Below are positions 44,551-55,339 of a DNA stretch of 64,000 bases, piece after piece. The DNA is from Massospora cicadina (taxonomy: Eukaryota; Entomophthoromycota; Entomophthoromycetes; Entomophthorales; Entomophthoraceae). The notes beneath the pieces were generated by a model, which ran no database searches, was not told the DNA's origin, and saw only the letters and a program-made list of their open reading frames with translations. The first letter of the stretch is position 1. The number at the start of each line of letters is the position of its first letter. The stretch lies in assembly GCA_022478985.1 (NCBI GenBank), contig JAKSZP010004234.1:1-64000 (forward strand), written 5' to 3'. The translations under genes were made by a program, and so were the position numbers.

Positions 44551-46152
44551 CCTCCCACGCTAAGCCCTTTGCTTCTGACTTCATGTCAAGTATGAGCACT
44601 TGTTCCCATATACTGACAAGAATATTATTGAGCTTGCTTCAGCTACCTTCTCACCATTTGGATTTATTGATTTTCACCTTTTTAAAGGCTACTTTGATAT
44701 TAGATTTTCCTCTGAGGAGGATACAGCTGTAGCAGCAGTGACCCCTTTAATATATAAAAACACCATGTTTCCACTTGTACTCGCCTACCTACAGATACTA
44801 TAACGGTGGTATCTTTTACAAACCTCCCGTTGTATCTCCCAGCCCAGGTTTTATATGATACATTAATGGAAGTGATTTCAGCCTATGGCACCACCCCTAT
44901 TTTCCATTTCACTGCACCTACTGGTATAGAATAATTTGCCACACCTCGCACTACTGCTATTATAAAATCTCACCACGCCCTTATGGCCTAACAGATTCCT
45001 CTATATGCTTACCTGGCTGCAACACCTGATCACTGCTTTTAGCTAGGGTTGAAAACGGTCATCAAGTTTGTCTCATCTGTTTTGTCCTTGACTATAGCAA
45101 GAAAACCTGTCGCCATAATACTGACACTACCTCCACTCCCTCCTCTGCAGCTGTGGGGCTGCTTCTGATTGGGGTCTCTTGCTGCCCCCTCCACCCCAGC
45201 TCCTTCAATCGATGGGCCAGCTCACAGCTCCTGTCCTTACCCATAACTCCAGTCTTTTGCCCACCCAAAGTTGCACCAACCAATCAGGGTTAGCTTGTAC
45301 TACTGTACCCACCCAAGCGTTATCTGATTTTTCCCCCATGACCAATTTATATTCTTTAGCTACATTCCATTTAATCTAAATCCTTGGAAGCTATTGGATG
45401 ATATTGATGAATTAAGCGAAATCATTCTATCCTCCCCTGATGATATTGACTAGTCAATTTTTGAACTCTAACTTTGATATTAAATAAAACCTAATGCAGT
45501 ATACTCCTAAAATAAATGCTGTGCCGTTCTATAGTGACCATCATATAGCCATTGCTACAGCATCCTCTCCTGAAAATATTAAACTATGGGATACCATATT
45601 CAAGCTGTCTGCATGCTGGCTCCAGGTTTAACCAAGGTCATCTTTCCCTCAGCATTCCCCCTTAATGCCAATACTGAAATCACAGGGTTACACAAAGCAG
45701 CCCATGATGCTGTAAAGGATATTTATAAGTATGCCTATTTGATTCTCCATAATGATATGATATCCCCTGAACAAGCTTAAACACTGACCTCTCTGCCTGA
45801 ACACTGTTTGACTGCTGAGCACCACCTCACTAGTTATTTTGAGGCCCTCTGCACAGCACAACTTGAAACAACTGATCCTGTTTTTGCCCATAATCACCCT
45901 TACCATGTGGATGCCCCCACACCTTTGCTTTCAGCAGTAGTTAGAGTCAGAAAACGACTAAGTTTTGGCAACAATCCACCACTCCTTCCCCTCCACCATG
46001 GTTTGTTAAAGGTTAGCCGCTTCCCCACCTGGTTTATATATTTCTACATGGTTTTGTTTTATTATGCTCTGGGTGTTTCATTTTGTTTCGTTTTATTTTC
46101 TCTTTGAGTTTTTGGTATGTTCATTCCCAGGTTAGCTTACCTCGTATAAAAA
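44551..46152 (+). mobile_element. F element, right part (ORF1-like coding and 3' end)
   Basis: Continues the F copy interrupted at 15614; the first five bases, cctcc, are the TSD of element C. Recognisable blocks match F1: FGFIDFHLFKGYFDIRF, LPTDTITVVSF, a decayed zinc knuckle and YHVDAPTPLLSAV. The 3' end reads CCCAGGTTAGCTTACCTCG then TATAAAAA, like the SINE ends. Confidence 0.75.
44560..46107 (+). pseudogene. ORF1-like relic of the split F element
   Basis: Open pieces at 44600-44803, 45586-45780 and 45808-46107 are separated by stops and frameshifts. Order of features: an N-terminal block FGFIDFHLFKGYFDIRF, a block LPTDTITVVSFTNLPLYLP, a C-x2-C-x4-Y-x4-C knuckle (CLICFVLDYSKKTC, the usual His now Tyr) and a C-terminal block PYHVDAPTPLLSAVVRV. 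The last ends in a hydrophobic tail. The same order occurs in F1. It resembles the RNA-binding ORF1 protein of LINEs that carry a zinc knuckle, but the assignment is by architecture only. Confidence 0.55.
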
Positions 46153-46169
46153 TTTGAATTTTAGGCCAT

Positions 46170-47623
46170 TGCTAAAATTGCTCTCTCTAACTTTATGCCC
46201 CACAGATGTCAGATAAAAATGCAGCTGCACTGTATCTGAGTTTTAATAAAGGTAATAATATTGTTGATACTCATTATGTAATTGACAAACACTTGATTCT
46301 TATGATGAAGTGACTAAAAAGCTTTATTGGCATCTGAATCCATTATGAAAATGCATCTTGTTAGACTATGATTACATATAATATAAAGGTTATTCAGACA
46401 AGTAAATTAACCTAAAGATTCCTTTATACTTTTTTCCCAGCTCACATAAATATATTATGTTATATCATTTTATCTTGTTTATATGTAGGCCTAGTTATAG
46501 TCTTTTTAGTAGGGTCTTTACTAAAGCTGTTTCAATTAAAACGTTTTTCTCTACTTGCTGTGGTGTCTGTCTGTAGTTAATCTTGCAATTAATCTTTTAG
46601 TACCTTCTAGAATAGCTAGAGATTTTTAAATTGCACACTTATGTATCTCCAAGGACAATACAATAATCCGTTGTATAATTTAATTTTCATAGTAAAAATA
46701 AAATTTTCTATGTGTAACAAGTGAAAATCCTATATGTTTTTAATGGCAGTTGGTATATTGTTATGACTCTGAGGTTTTGATATTCAGTTGATTCAATAGT
46801 TTCAAAGGTTTTGCCAAGTGGTTAGTGGTTCTAGGTTGTATTAAGCTTTATGAGTTTAGTAAGCAGTTATTGATTGGTTAATTTAAAGAGAGTTAATAGA
46901 TTTTGTTAAGTTAGTGGTTTTCAGTTGTCTGTTGATTTAAAAGCTCTAAAATTTTTCCCTCCTCTTTTCTTGGGTTTATATTGTTTTTCTCTTTATATTT
47001 ACTAAAGAGTATTCAAGGTAAGTCAACCTTGGGACAAGTATACCACACGGGTTTTATATTTTACTAAATTTTAATGTTGTTTGATAGATGTAGCATAGAT
47101 TTATCACTCCATGTTTAATATTAACTATTGAACTACCTGACTTTTACTTTATTAAACTAATTAATAATTAGATTTGTAATGAAATATATATATATATCAA
47201 TAGTAAAGCTTGTTATCATTTTAATCCCTATTAACCTACTTATTTATAAGTTATTACTGAATTAACACAAGCCTTTATATGGGTATTTTTTAGCACTGTA
47301 TGTAGCAGATAGTCCTACCTTACCTAGTATTGAGTGCCCTAAAAAGGCAAAAATATTGTCAATGAACAAGCTCAAAACATCCCTCTCTAGTCTATGATCT
47401 CTAAATTGTTATAGAAAAGAAATAGGTAGTTTCCTAGCTTGTTGGCAAAAGTTTGGAGAATATTATGAAAGAGGAGGTAAGTTTTTGTAAGGAAAGATAC
47501 CCAAGGACCCTACTATGGCAGAAATATAAAAATGCATCATCTTCAAAAATAGCCAAAGCTGGCAAACCAAGCTCACATTTATTGCGGTAGTTTTAGGGCT
47601 TAGATCTGATTTTTACCTTAATC
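46170..47623. other. Unassigned AT-rich region
   Basis: No coding frame or element recognised. Contains a short (TA)n run near 47188. This is the far side of the nest, once adjacent to the Ted1-like gene's 5' flank. Confidence 0.4.
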
Positions 47624-47639
47624 AAAACTCCCTTGGGGA

Positions 47640-47671
47640 TCCCCCTTGGGTTGGGACCATCTAGTACTAAA
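47640..47671 (+). repeat. Ultra-short retroposed fragment no. 3 (32 bp) with perfect 16-bp TSD
   Basis: Insert ending GGGTTGGGACCATCTAGTAC plus T and A's, flanked by aaaactcccttgggga at 47624-47639 and 47672-47687. Same 3' end as the fragments at 5035, 34607 and 52729. Confidence 0.85.
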
Positions 47672-47814
47672 AAAACTCCCTTGGGGACCCAAGAAATTTA
47701 TATTCTCATTTTTTGTTTCCCTACATTTAAAAAATATCAATACCAGGTGATAAATAGGGTATTAATCACAAATTTATCTAAATTACTTATAGTTTATTAT
47801 AATCTTATTGTAAG

Positions 47815-48130
47815 GGAGGATACCCCAGTGGTAGAGTATAGACCCTCTACCACTGCCTCCCAAGTTTGATCCCAGTAATGGACTTTGGGTAGGGGACGAT
47901 TTTGACTGTGTTGGTTTTGCGCGCCAATGCCCCAAACTGAGATAGCAAATAGCAAAGGCGGTCCATGGAGTTCCTGGCCTATCATATGCTGCGCATGGAG
48001 GTTTTCTGGGTTTTATCCTCCTTTCCCATTTTCTTCACTTCCCTAATTGGTGCGGTATCATCCCCAGGTCGGCCCACCTCAAATTAAAATTAAAATTAAA
48101 ATTTAAAATTAAAATTAAAATTAAAATATA
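47815..48130 (+). repeat. S3: tRNA-derived SINE with A box, B box and AAATT tail
   Basis: The most complete copy. The head has TGGTAGAGTATAG (47829, A box) and AGTTTGATCCC (47863-47873, B box). The body matches S1 and S2, and the tail reads CCCCAGGTCGGCCCACCTC. It ends in about nine (AAATT)-type units (48080-48130). Flanks tcttattgt (47803) and ttttattgt (48132) look like a decayed TSD. Confidence 0.8.
47829..47873 (+). promoter_or_regulatory. Internal RNA polymerase III promoter of SINE S3
   Basis: A-box-like TGGTAGAGTATAG and B-box-like AGTTTGATCCC about 34 bp apart start to start, at tRNA-gene spacing. The B box is also kept in S1 and S2. Confidence 0.6.
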
Positions 48131-48631
48131 ATTTTATTGTGAAAAAGGTCTTTTACAATAAACTGGTTTCCTACAATAGTCTGGTCATCATTGAATAAAA
48201 ATTAGGAGCTTAAATTTTCTTCTCACTAACTTTGCAGAGTCTGTTCCCACCAAGCTTCTGACAATTTCTACCATTCTTTCAATAAAAGTTTTATTAATTT
48301 TGCACATACTTCCTAAAATTAATTTTGGACCACATTTTGCCTATTTTTGGTCCTAAAATTATATCTGAAATACTTAGAGTACTTCTTGAGATAATACACT
48401 ATATTGTTCCAGAATGCCTTTGCACTTTTGTGCCTTTTTAGTACTAGTATAACCAACCCAATAGTGGGACATCAACACATTTTTATTTGCAGGTGGATCC
48501 AAATAAAAGTGAAATAAAAAGCTCTTAGTATGGTACCTCATCAGTTAGTTTAAGCAACCATATCAAATAGGGAATGTTAGGATTTCCATTTAGGGCAATA
48601 AGACAGGCGATGCCTACTACCCCTTTTAAAT
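48131..48631. other. Unassigned AT-rich region
   Basis: Nothing recognised between SINE S3 and the 3' end of LINE2. Confidence 0.4.
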
Positions 48632-48649
48632 AGTATTAAAATATTTAGG

Positions 48650-51400
48650 GAAGGCTGACCATGGGACAGAAACTTTCAATATGTAACAATAACTGAGCAC
48701 CAAGATATGCAAGAGGCACCCCAGAGGAGCTAAAGCTGCCTCCTGTTGCAGCGAGAAATGCCAATGGAAGTAAGAGGGGTATCGTGAGAAGAGGCTTGCA
48801 CCACTACTGAGCACGTATGAAGGAAAGGGTCTGAGGTGAGGAACCATATTAGTAACCGGGATGAGACCAACTGGTGTTGATGGGATGGCAAAAATCCAAA
48901 CAACCAGGCTTGAAAGTGGTCTGTAAGGTGCATGTGGAATTGACCACAGCTTCATGGAGGGTGGAAGTAGAACCTAAAATGGAGTCAAGGTCAACCATGT
49001 GGATAGTCCACATAGCAATGGTCACCACTAAGTCTCAGAGAAAAAGGGTGTATGGGGATATACAAGGACAAGGCGAAGAAATCATTAAATAGGCTGAAGG
49101 TCTGTGTTTACACCTGTCAAAAGAGACACTGAACCTCGCGCCAGATTGCTTGGGAAGGCGGACACTCTTCCAAGTGGTGTACCATAGTCCCATATAAATG
49201 TCACACACAACACGTGAAGAGTGGGAGGCGTTGGATCGCTCTGCAGTATGGTATTTTTGCTTCAGGTAGCGCCACACATGGGAGTAAACCTGTGGCTGTA
49301 AAAGAGGGTGGTGGGTGTACTTCCATATGTCTTTCTGGGTTTCTAGGGATTACAGTATTTCCAACATGTCCAGGTAGTCCACTTGGGCCATGGTAGGGGG
49401 ACAACAGGGTACCAAATTGTTCAGAACGGCTTGCCTATGGACTTTCTGTTTGAAGTGAGGAGTAGGACGACCCCTCTGCAAAGTATGACTACTGACACCA
49501 ATCTTCAACCTTGCACTTTGCATATTAAGGAGAATTCTTTTAAAATGGGCGGGGGTCCTGTGAAAGCCTGCAGCAGATGGGTGGGATGCCATATATATAA
49601 GAAGAAAGTTGGGGTGGGTGGGGTTGCAGAGGCTAAGGGAGCGGGCAAAGTTGGACTATGCCGTACATGACAAGTGTTGGGTTGGGAGTGTGGGGTTGGT
49701 TATTGAATCATTTCATATGCCCAGGATCCTGGATGCCTAGTCCACTTAGTTAAGCAGGCCCACACCCCCATTTTGGCGTGAACCAAAGAGAATTTTTCAG
49801 TTTTACAGGGGGAGGGCGACCTATCCAAAGCCACCCTTGTATGAGGTCATATAAAGGAGCAAAGAAGGATGGAGAGAAGGTGATGCCATGTGCCACAAAC
49901 CATACTTTTGGCAGTAGCATAGCGTTGGCAAGCACTATTCTACCTGTCAGGCTGGTCTGTAGATCCCTTAAGGACGCAATACGCTTTGTAACGTTGGCTA
50001 TTAGTGGTGCTCCATAATCAAATTTGCGTATACACCCGCCTCAATCCATACTCTCAGGTGGTACACTAGGCCCTCAGTGGGTTTGGACACAAAAGGGAGA
50101 AAGAGAAGAGTGAATTAGGGTAACTGCTTGGGTAATCCGATATGAGACCAAGCAGCTGGATCACTATGATTGAGGGACATTTGAGACCAGTGGGCTCAGT
50201 ATCTACCAAGGAGGATGATTTCAGTTTTAGATGCGTTGAGGGTCGCATTACTGACCCTGAAGTACCCCCAGATAGTGGACTCCAATGCGCATGCGTCATG
50301 GATGCTAGACACCCTAATCACACAATCATCTGTGAATGCAAGCATATTAACTGGTGCTTGGCCTTGCACGTGAACACCAGTAAGGCATACAATTACACTT
50401 TAAAGAAGTGGGTCAAGGATGAAGTTATATAAAAGTTGTCTCAGAGGGTCCCCTTGACAAAGACCCCTTTGAGGGCAAACCACATCGGTGAGGAAACCTG
50501 GTTACATACTGCCATTGTGGCTGATTGGTGAGCATCATTGCCCAACTGATAAATTGTGAGGGAGGTGGAGCTGATGAAGGCAGGCCCTAAGGTAGTCCCA
50601 GTTGACCCTGTCACGCTTTTTGTTGTTTTGAGAGCACAAGCGCCCCAGTAGCAGTGGATTGGAAGACATTGGCCATGGTGTGTATATTGTCTAAATCAAC
50701 CTTTTGGGATTAAAGCCAAATTTTCAGGTGATATTACCTGAATAGCAATGACCCCTAAGCGGTCAGACATTATTATAGTTAATAGCTTAGTATTGGTGTT
50801 AGTGAGGTTTATAGGGCGTCAGTTTGCCAGGTCAAGCTTATACCCTTCTTGAACAACGCTACCAGGTAAGCCTCTTGGCCCCCTGGGAGGAGACGTGTCT
50901 CTAAAAGACATTTGTTCATTGAGGCTATCATTAGGGGGGTAAATAATTAAAGCATTTTATGTAAAACTCATAGTGAACCCCATCTGGAACTGGGCTCTTT
51001 CTATTTGGTGCACTGCAAATGGCGTACCAGAGTTCATAATAAGTTATTAAATTCATAAGCTCCGGTTATCAGAAAACAATGCAGATGTTTGTAACTGTGA
51101 GAAAGACATGGATTTTGTTTTGATTAACTGGGTCGCCCTATATAACTCAGAATATTATTTTTGTACTTTGGTGATACTCTGGCCAGTGTTTCTGTGATGG
51201 ATTTGTCTGAGCGCCTTACCTGTGTGCATTCCAAGTGTTGGTGTGAGGTGGAAAATTGGAGGAAAAAGTATATGGAGCATGTTCCACCTGCGGTGATGTT
51301 CCTTGCTTTACACTAGACATAAATGCAATATTTGTGTTGTCTGATCAGCGCGTTAAGATGGGCCAATACTTTGGCCCATTTACAACCCCAAGAAGGGCTG
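48650..51400 (-). pseudogene. LINE2 reverse transcriptase and C-terminal domain relic
   Basis: The RT palm shows GVFVKGTL-stop-DNF near 50450 (decayed Q-G-D-P-L-S-P) and APVNMLAFTDDCVIR near 50345-50300 (F-A-D-D family catalytic motif, both Asp kept). Downstream, MLANAMLLPKVWFVAHGITF and LIQGWLWIGRPPPVKL (49935-49750) and QAWLFGFL ... WFLTSDPFLHTCS (48910-48810) match LINE1. Frameshifts are frequent. Confidence 0.75.
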
Positions 51401-51439
51401 TACTTTGCCCTGAGGACATTATTCTCCAGGTGGTCCACC

Positions 51440-52370
51440 TCCACCAGGGATCATTTAATGACTTCTGAGGCAGCCTGAGAACACTGCAATGAGATGTGGC
51501 ATTCTTGAGAAATTGCAGCTTCTTTGAATTTTGACCATGTTGACAGGGGAACCGCACAGAAAGGAGTTGCAAACTCCTGTGTCAAATTGGCGGTGTTCAT
51601 CCAACTTGAGAATTTGGGTGATGTGAGATCAGTGGGACGAAGTTTACTCCATTTAGGTGCTTGTGGCACTAGGCTAAACAGAGTAAAGAACACTGAGACC
51701 ATCCTGTGATCAGAGAAATCTATTTTTATCTTTTTGAAATGTGAGATCTGGGAGTAAAGATTCAATGGGGCAGGAATGAAATCTATGGGGGACATAGACA
51801 CCTGCTGCCCATTGTGTACATTGGGACGTGACATGTTGGGTAGTAATTGCACTTGCTTGGGGATGGTATCAAAGAGGCCCAATGTGGCTTTCATAACTAA
51901 AGTTTGATGTGTCCCTGCGGTGGGGTAGGCGCAGGAAGCTAGTGGTCAGTAGTTGGGTTGTCCCACCAGTTTAGGTCGCCAAACACAAAGGATTTGGAGG
52001 ATAGGGGAAGAGAGGCTATGGCCAAGAGGAATTTCCGTCAAACTCGCACACAGTTTAAAAATAGATAAGTAATGTGTGAACTTTGGCATCTCATGAAAAG
52101 GTCACTATGAGAACATGTCCATCAGGTTGGGTTGTTTTTTCTAAAAAAATTAAAATTACGGTTTGTCCATATCAGCACTCCACAGTGTGGCAACAAAAAG
52201 GATTGGGAGAGGAGGAGCATGTTTGCTCATGTGTCCATGGAACTTTGTGGACAGTGGCTTTCCTGTATTGCCAGGATGTCCACAGGTAAATTATTTTTTA
52301 GGAAACTCAGTTTTATCAGGATGGAGAGGCCTTGAGTCTGGTGATGTTCAGTGTCACTATTATAATGGAT
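51440..52370 (-). pseudogene. LINE2 endonuclease relic
   Basis: Motifs of the exonuclease-endonuclease-phosphatase fold in order on the minus strand: VDILAIQESHCP (about 52283-52246, metal-binding Glu), VFGDLNWWDNP (about 51995-51940, the G-D-x-N motif) and FSDHRMVSVFF (about 51720-51690, the terminal S-D-H). It would nick the target DNA to prime reverse transcription. The 147-codon frame 51894-51451 is its longest open part. Confidence 0.8.
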
Positions 52371-52399
52371 ACCCCCATCACACCTTAGGAGTGAGGGGA

Positions 52400-53900
52400 G
52401 GGCACTCAGGCCCTGACACTCCTTGCTGCTGTGCAAACTCAGCCTTCTGTTTTTGGCCGTGAGTGTTCAAGGATGGCGTATTATTAGGTGTATAGGTATC
52501 AGGTTTGAGGATGGCTTTAGCATAAGTATTGATTCTTTGTTTGAATTTTTGTTCTTTGCAATTTTTTGAGGTACTGGGGTTTTTTGGTGCACCGTCAAGA
52601 TTTTTCAAAGATTCTTCTCTGAAAAACTCGCCAAATTCCAGGTTGGAAAATCCGCTTGCATTCTGTTGTGCATGAATCCTGCAGGTGTTTACCAAGTGCA
52701 TTTTGTGGGTATGAGGGCTGGGTCACCCGACCATCTAGTATTAAAAAAAGAAAAAAGGGCTGGGTCACCCATCTGATTGAGTGGGAGTTTGGAATGCAAC
52801 TGAAGCGGAAAACTCAGCCTGGTCAGCTTGAGTCTGGGCGGGGTGATGGCGGAGGCCGCCATGGCTGCTGCATTAGCCTGTGCTCAGTATTTCTGTTTGG
52901 CTTTTTTGTTCTTGTGGGGGCACAGGTTTTACTTGGATATAGCACCTCTGGTTTCCCCATGGGAAGGAGACATTAGAGTCTAGTGTGGGCTCACATTGTT
53001 CCTCTCCCATTGCTTCTGAGAAAGCCTCATTTGGGATAATTCCCTCTCTGGTGGATCAAGTGTGTAACTTGTGGAAAAACGTCCAATAATGAGGGCATAT
53101 GGGCAGTGCGCTGTCAACTATTACATGGAACATTTGAAGCTGTTGGCCATTGATGGTGAGAATAGTGGTATGTGGAATCTGTGTTAGATCTTCAGCTACC
53201 CCTCAGAATGGTGTGATTACTGCAATAGCCTTACTCATGCTGAGTTCAAACATAAGCAAAAGATTTTTTATTTTGAAGGAACTATTTCCCCATAGCTTTG
53301 AAGTCCTAGTTTAGGATGACTCTTAAGGACTTTACACTTAATGGTCATGGGAAGAAAATCAAATGCTACAAAAGCTTAGTTTAATTTTGTCCAGCGCGTG
53401 CAATTGGTTTCAACCATCTGTTGAACATACGGGAGATTGACCACATACACCTGTGCAGCTGCATCTGCTTCTTGTGCTTTCTTGAACCCAAGGTCCAACC
53501 AACCACTGGTCATCAAGTGTGATGCTATATACATTTCTTCTGGGAAATAGGTGCATATGTCCTCGCAAAAGATCTCCCAAAGAGCTGCTAAATTAATGAC
53601 CAGAAAAGCCAGACCCCAAATTCCACTGACTACAGTGGTTGTGAGTATGGAGTTTTGACGTACTGGTTACACTTAGTTTTCCATTCCAAGATTTCTGATG
53701 AAATATTCACTGCAGTTTTTTTTTTGTTTTTATCAAGGCCTCTAGTGTCCCCAGGGCGTTTTCTAATTTTAGGCGGTGCAAACACAGAACCTGAGCCTTT
53801 TACCACGCTTGCCCACCCCTACTTGGAATTGGATGCATACTCATCTCCCAGTGCAGATTATGAAACTTTATTTTGTCTTGAATTAAATTGGTTGCAATAA
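52400..53900 (-). pseudogene. ORF1-like relic of LINE2
   Basis: Best pieces on the minus strand: FCEDICTYFPEEMYIASHLM and TSGWLDLGFKKAQEADAAAQ, then VYVVNLPYVQQMVETNC (about 53600-53400). The open frame 52378-52701 (107 aa) is rich in Lys and Gln and runs up to the endonuclease. Position before the endonuclease and overall composition suggest ORF1; no domain is certain. A possible distant match of SGWLDLGFKK to the SFIDFRPYKG block of F is weak. Confidence 0.4.
52729..52755 (+). repeat. Ultra-short retroposed fragment no. 4 (27 bp) with perfect 15-bp TSD
   Basis: gaccatctagtatta plus an A-rich tail lies between two exact copies of agggctgggtcaccc (52714-52728 and 52756-52770). It interrupts LINE2 and is therefore younger than that copy. 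One base differs from the other fragments (agtatt for agtact). Confidence 0.85.
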
Positions 53901-53990
53901 GTGATTGCAACGGGAAAGAAAAGTTACTTTTTAATAGTAAATGCCAAATTTGTTTTGAGAAAGCTACTAGATTTGTGCCCACTCCAATAT

Positions 53991-55318
53991 CTTCACTGCC
54001 TAGTATTTTGTATATGAAAGAATTAAGATTTTTTAGAAAAATCCATTAACTATACCTCCAGTATGGCAAATTTACTCCAGTAAGTCCCCTTATTGCCACT
54101 CATTTTCCCAAATTTACCTCATTTCTAAGATCCTGAATCTTATTTATTTTTATTTTTAAGGTATGATCTTTCAATCTTTAATATGAAAATTAATTTAATA
54201 AAACCAATTCTGTCTCTTCCCTTTCACTATTTCCTTAACTTTTATTTTCTGTTTATGCTTCATTTAATAGTTTAAATGATGGAAATTAAGGATAGAGCGT
54301 CTTTATATTTTGAAACTTTTTAGAAAGTCTAAGCAATATTAATAAGGTAGCAGCCAATTATGGCATTCCCCGCCACCTCTCTCAACCCTAATCCTAACAA
54401 AAAATTGCAAAACTGACCATCTCCTCACAAGTGTGAAACTAAAGAGTAACTGGCCACTGGAGAAAATACTCAAGAGCTGCAGCATAAAAGAACAACACAA
54501 ACTAACAAACACCATTCCCTATTTAAAGGCCAGCGTCCTTACTTATAAGGGTACTGGCTAGCCACTTCTAGGTCTTTGTCTTTTTTAAATAAAAACATTT
54601 CATATTTTGTCATCTTTATTTGCCATCTTTCAAGCATTTCAGTGCATCATGGCGCGCATTGCAGCCATTTTGATGCATCTGCAAAGATAGCTCTCCACTC
54701 ATTGACTGCAGGTCTTTGTAGCCACAATGAAAGCAGTTTCTTGTTTCTCTGATGATTGATTGGAAACCATCCAGATTGCAACCAGAGCCAAATTGGGATA
54801 CCCATGTCCCTACATTTTAGGCAGTCAGATGTAAAAATCCTCTGCAATGCAGCTTGGACCTCCCAACATCCCATTTCCTTTCTGCCCAAACCCTCTTTCA
54901 AGCTTGTGGGTTTCTTTGTTGGTTAGTTGCCTCCATGTGAAGTTACTATGGTCACCTTTTGATCAATCGACTTCATTCCTAGCTCTCAAAACAATATTGT
55001 AATTCAATTACAACTCCAATTTAAGATTTTACCCCAAATGGATTGCATTTTAGTTCGCCCCTTGCTTCTCATTTAACTTTTTCAACTAGTATATTCTTAT
55101 CCACAATTACATTGGAAAATATTTTTTATTCTTCATCATGAGATATCAGTTGATTCTGAATGAAGCGACTCAACTTTCATTATTATTCGTATAATCCTGA
55201 AAAAGAGTCGCTTTTCTTGTCAAGTTTATTAAGATGTTTTAAGATTAGAAAGTAAGATTTGGACCAGCCAACTACTGACCTGTGTACATATGCTGAAGAG
55301 ATAACTTGCACTACACAA
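53991..55318. other. Unassigned; probably holds the 5' LTR of element H
   Basis: The sequence just before 55320 is followed by an H-type primer-binding site, so an LTR should end at about 55318. No second copy could be matched by eye on the 3' side, so the LTR start is unknown. The open frame 54647-54901 (minus) is unrecognised. Confidence 0.35.
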
Positions 55319-55319
55319 G

Positions 55320-55339
55320 TGGTGTTTACAATAGGGTGT
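55320..55339 (+). promoter_or_regulatory. Primer-binding site of element H
   Basis: TGGTGTTTACAATAGGGTGT; resembles the D site TGGTGTTCACTACAGGGGGC. The frame across it reads V-V-F-T-I-G-C-Q-L, like D's V-V-F-T-T-G-G-P-L. Confidence 0.6.

Larger units (their letters stand above)
48632..53990 (-). mobile_element. LINE2: non-LTR retrotransposon, nearly full length but decayed
   Basis: Minus-strand element with ORF1-like region (about 53900-52400), apurinic-type endonuclease (52370-51450), RT (51400-49700) and a C-terminal region (to about 48650) shared with LINE1. Its 3' end reads CCCATGGTCAGCCTTCCCTA then AATATTTTAA, the same position and pattern as LINE1's CCCCTGGTCAACCTTCCCTG plus AATAAATATAA. 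The 5' end is not sharply defined. It contains ultra-short fragment no. 4. Confidence 0.8.

Noticed and set aside
47188..47200. (TA)n run
   Set aside because: Too short and common in AT-rich DNA to be informative.
53655..53900. Plus-strand frames in 48.6-54 kb as genes
   Set aside because: They are antisense shadows of LINE2, whose minus-strand endonuclease and RT motifs are clear.
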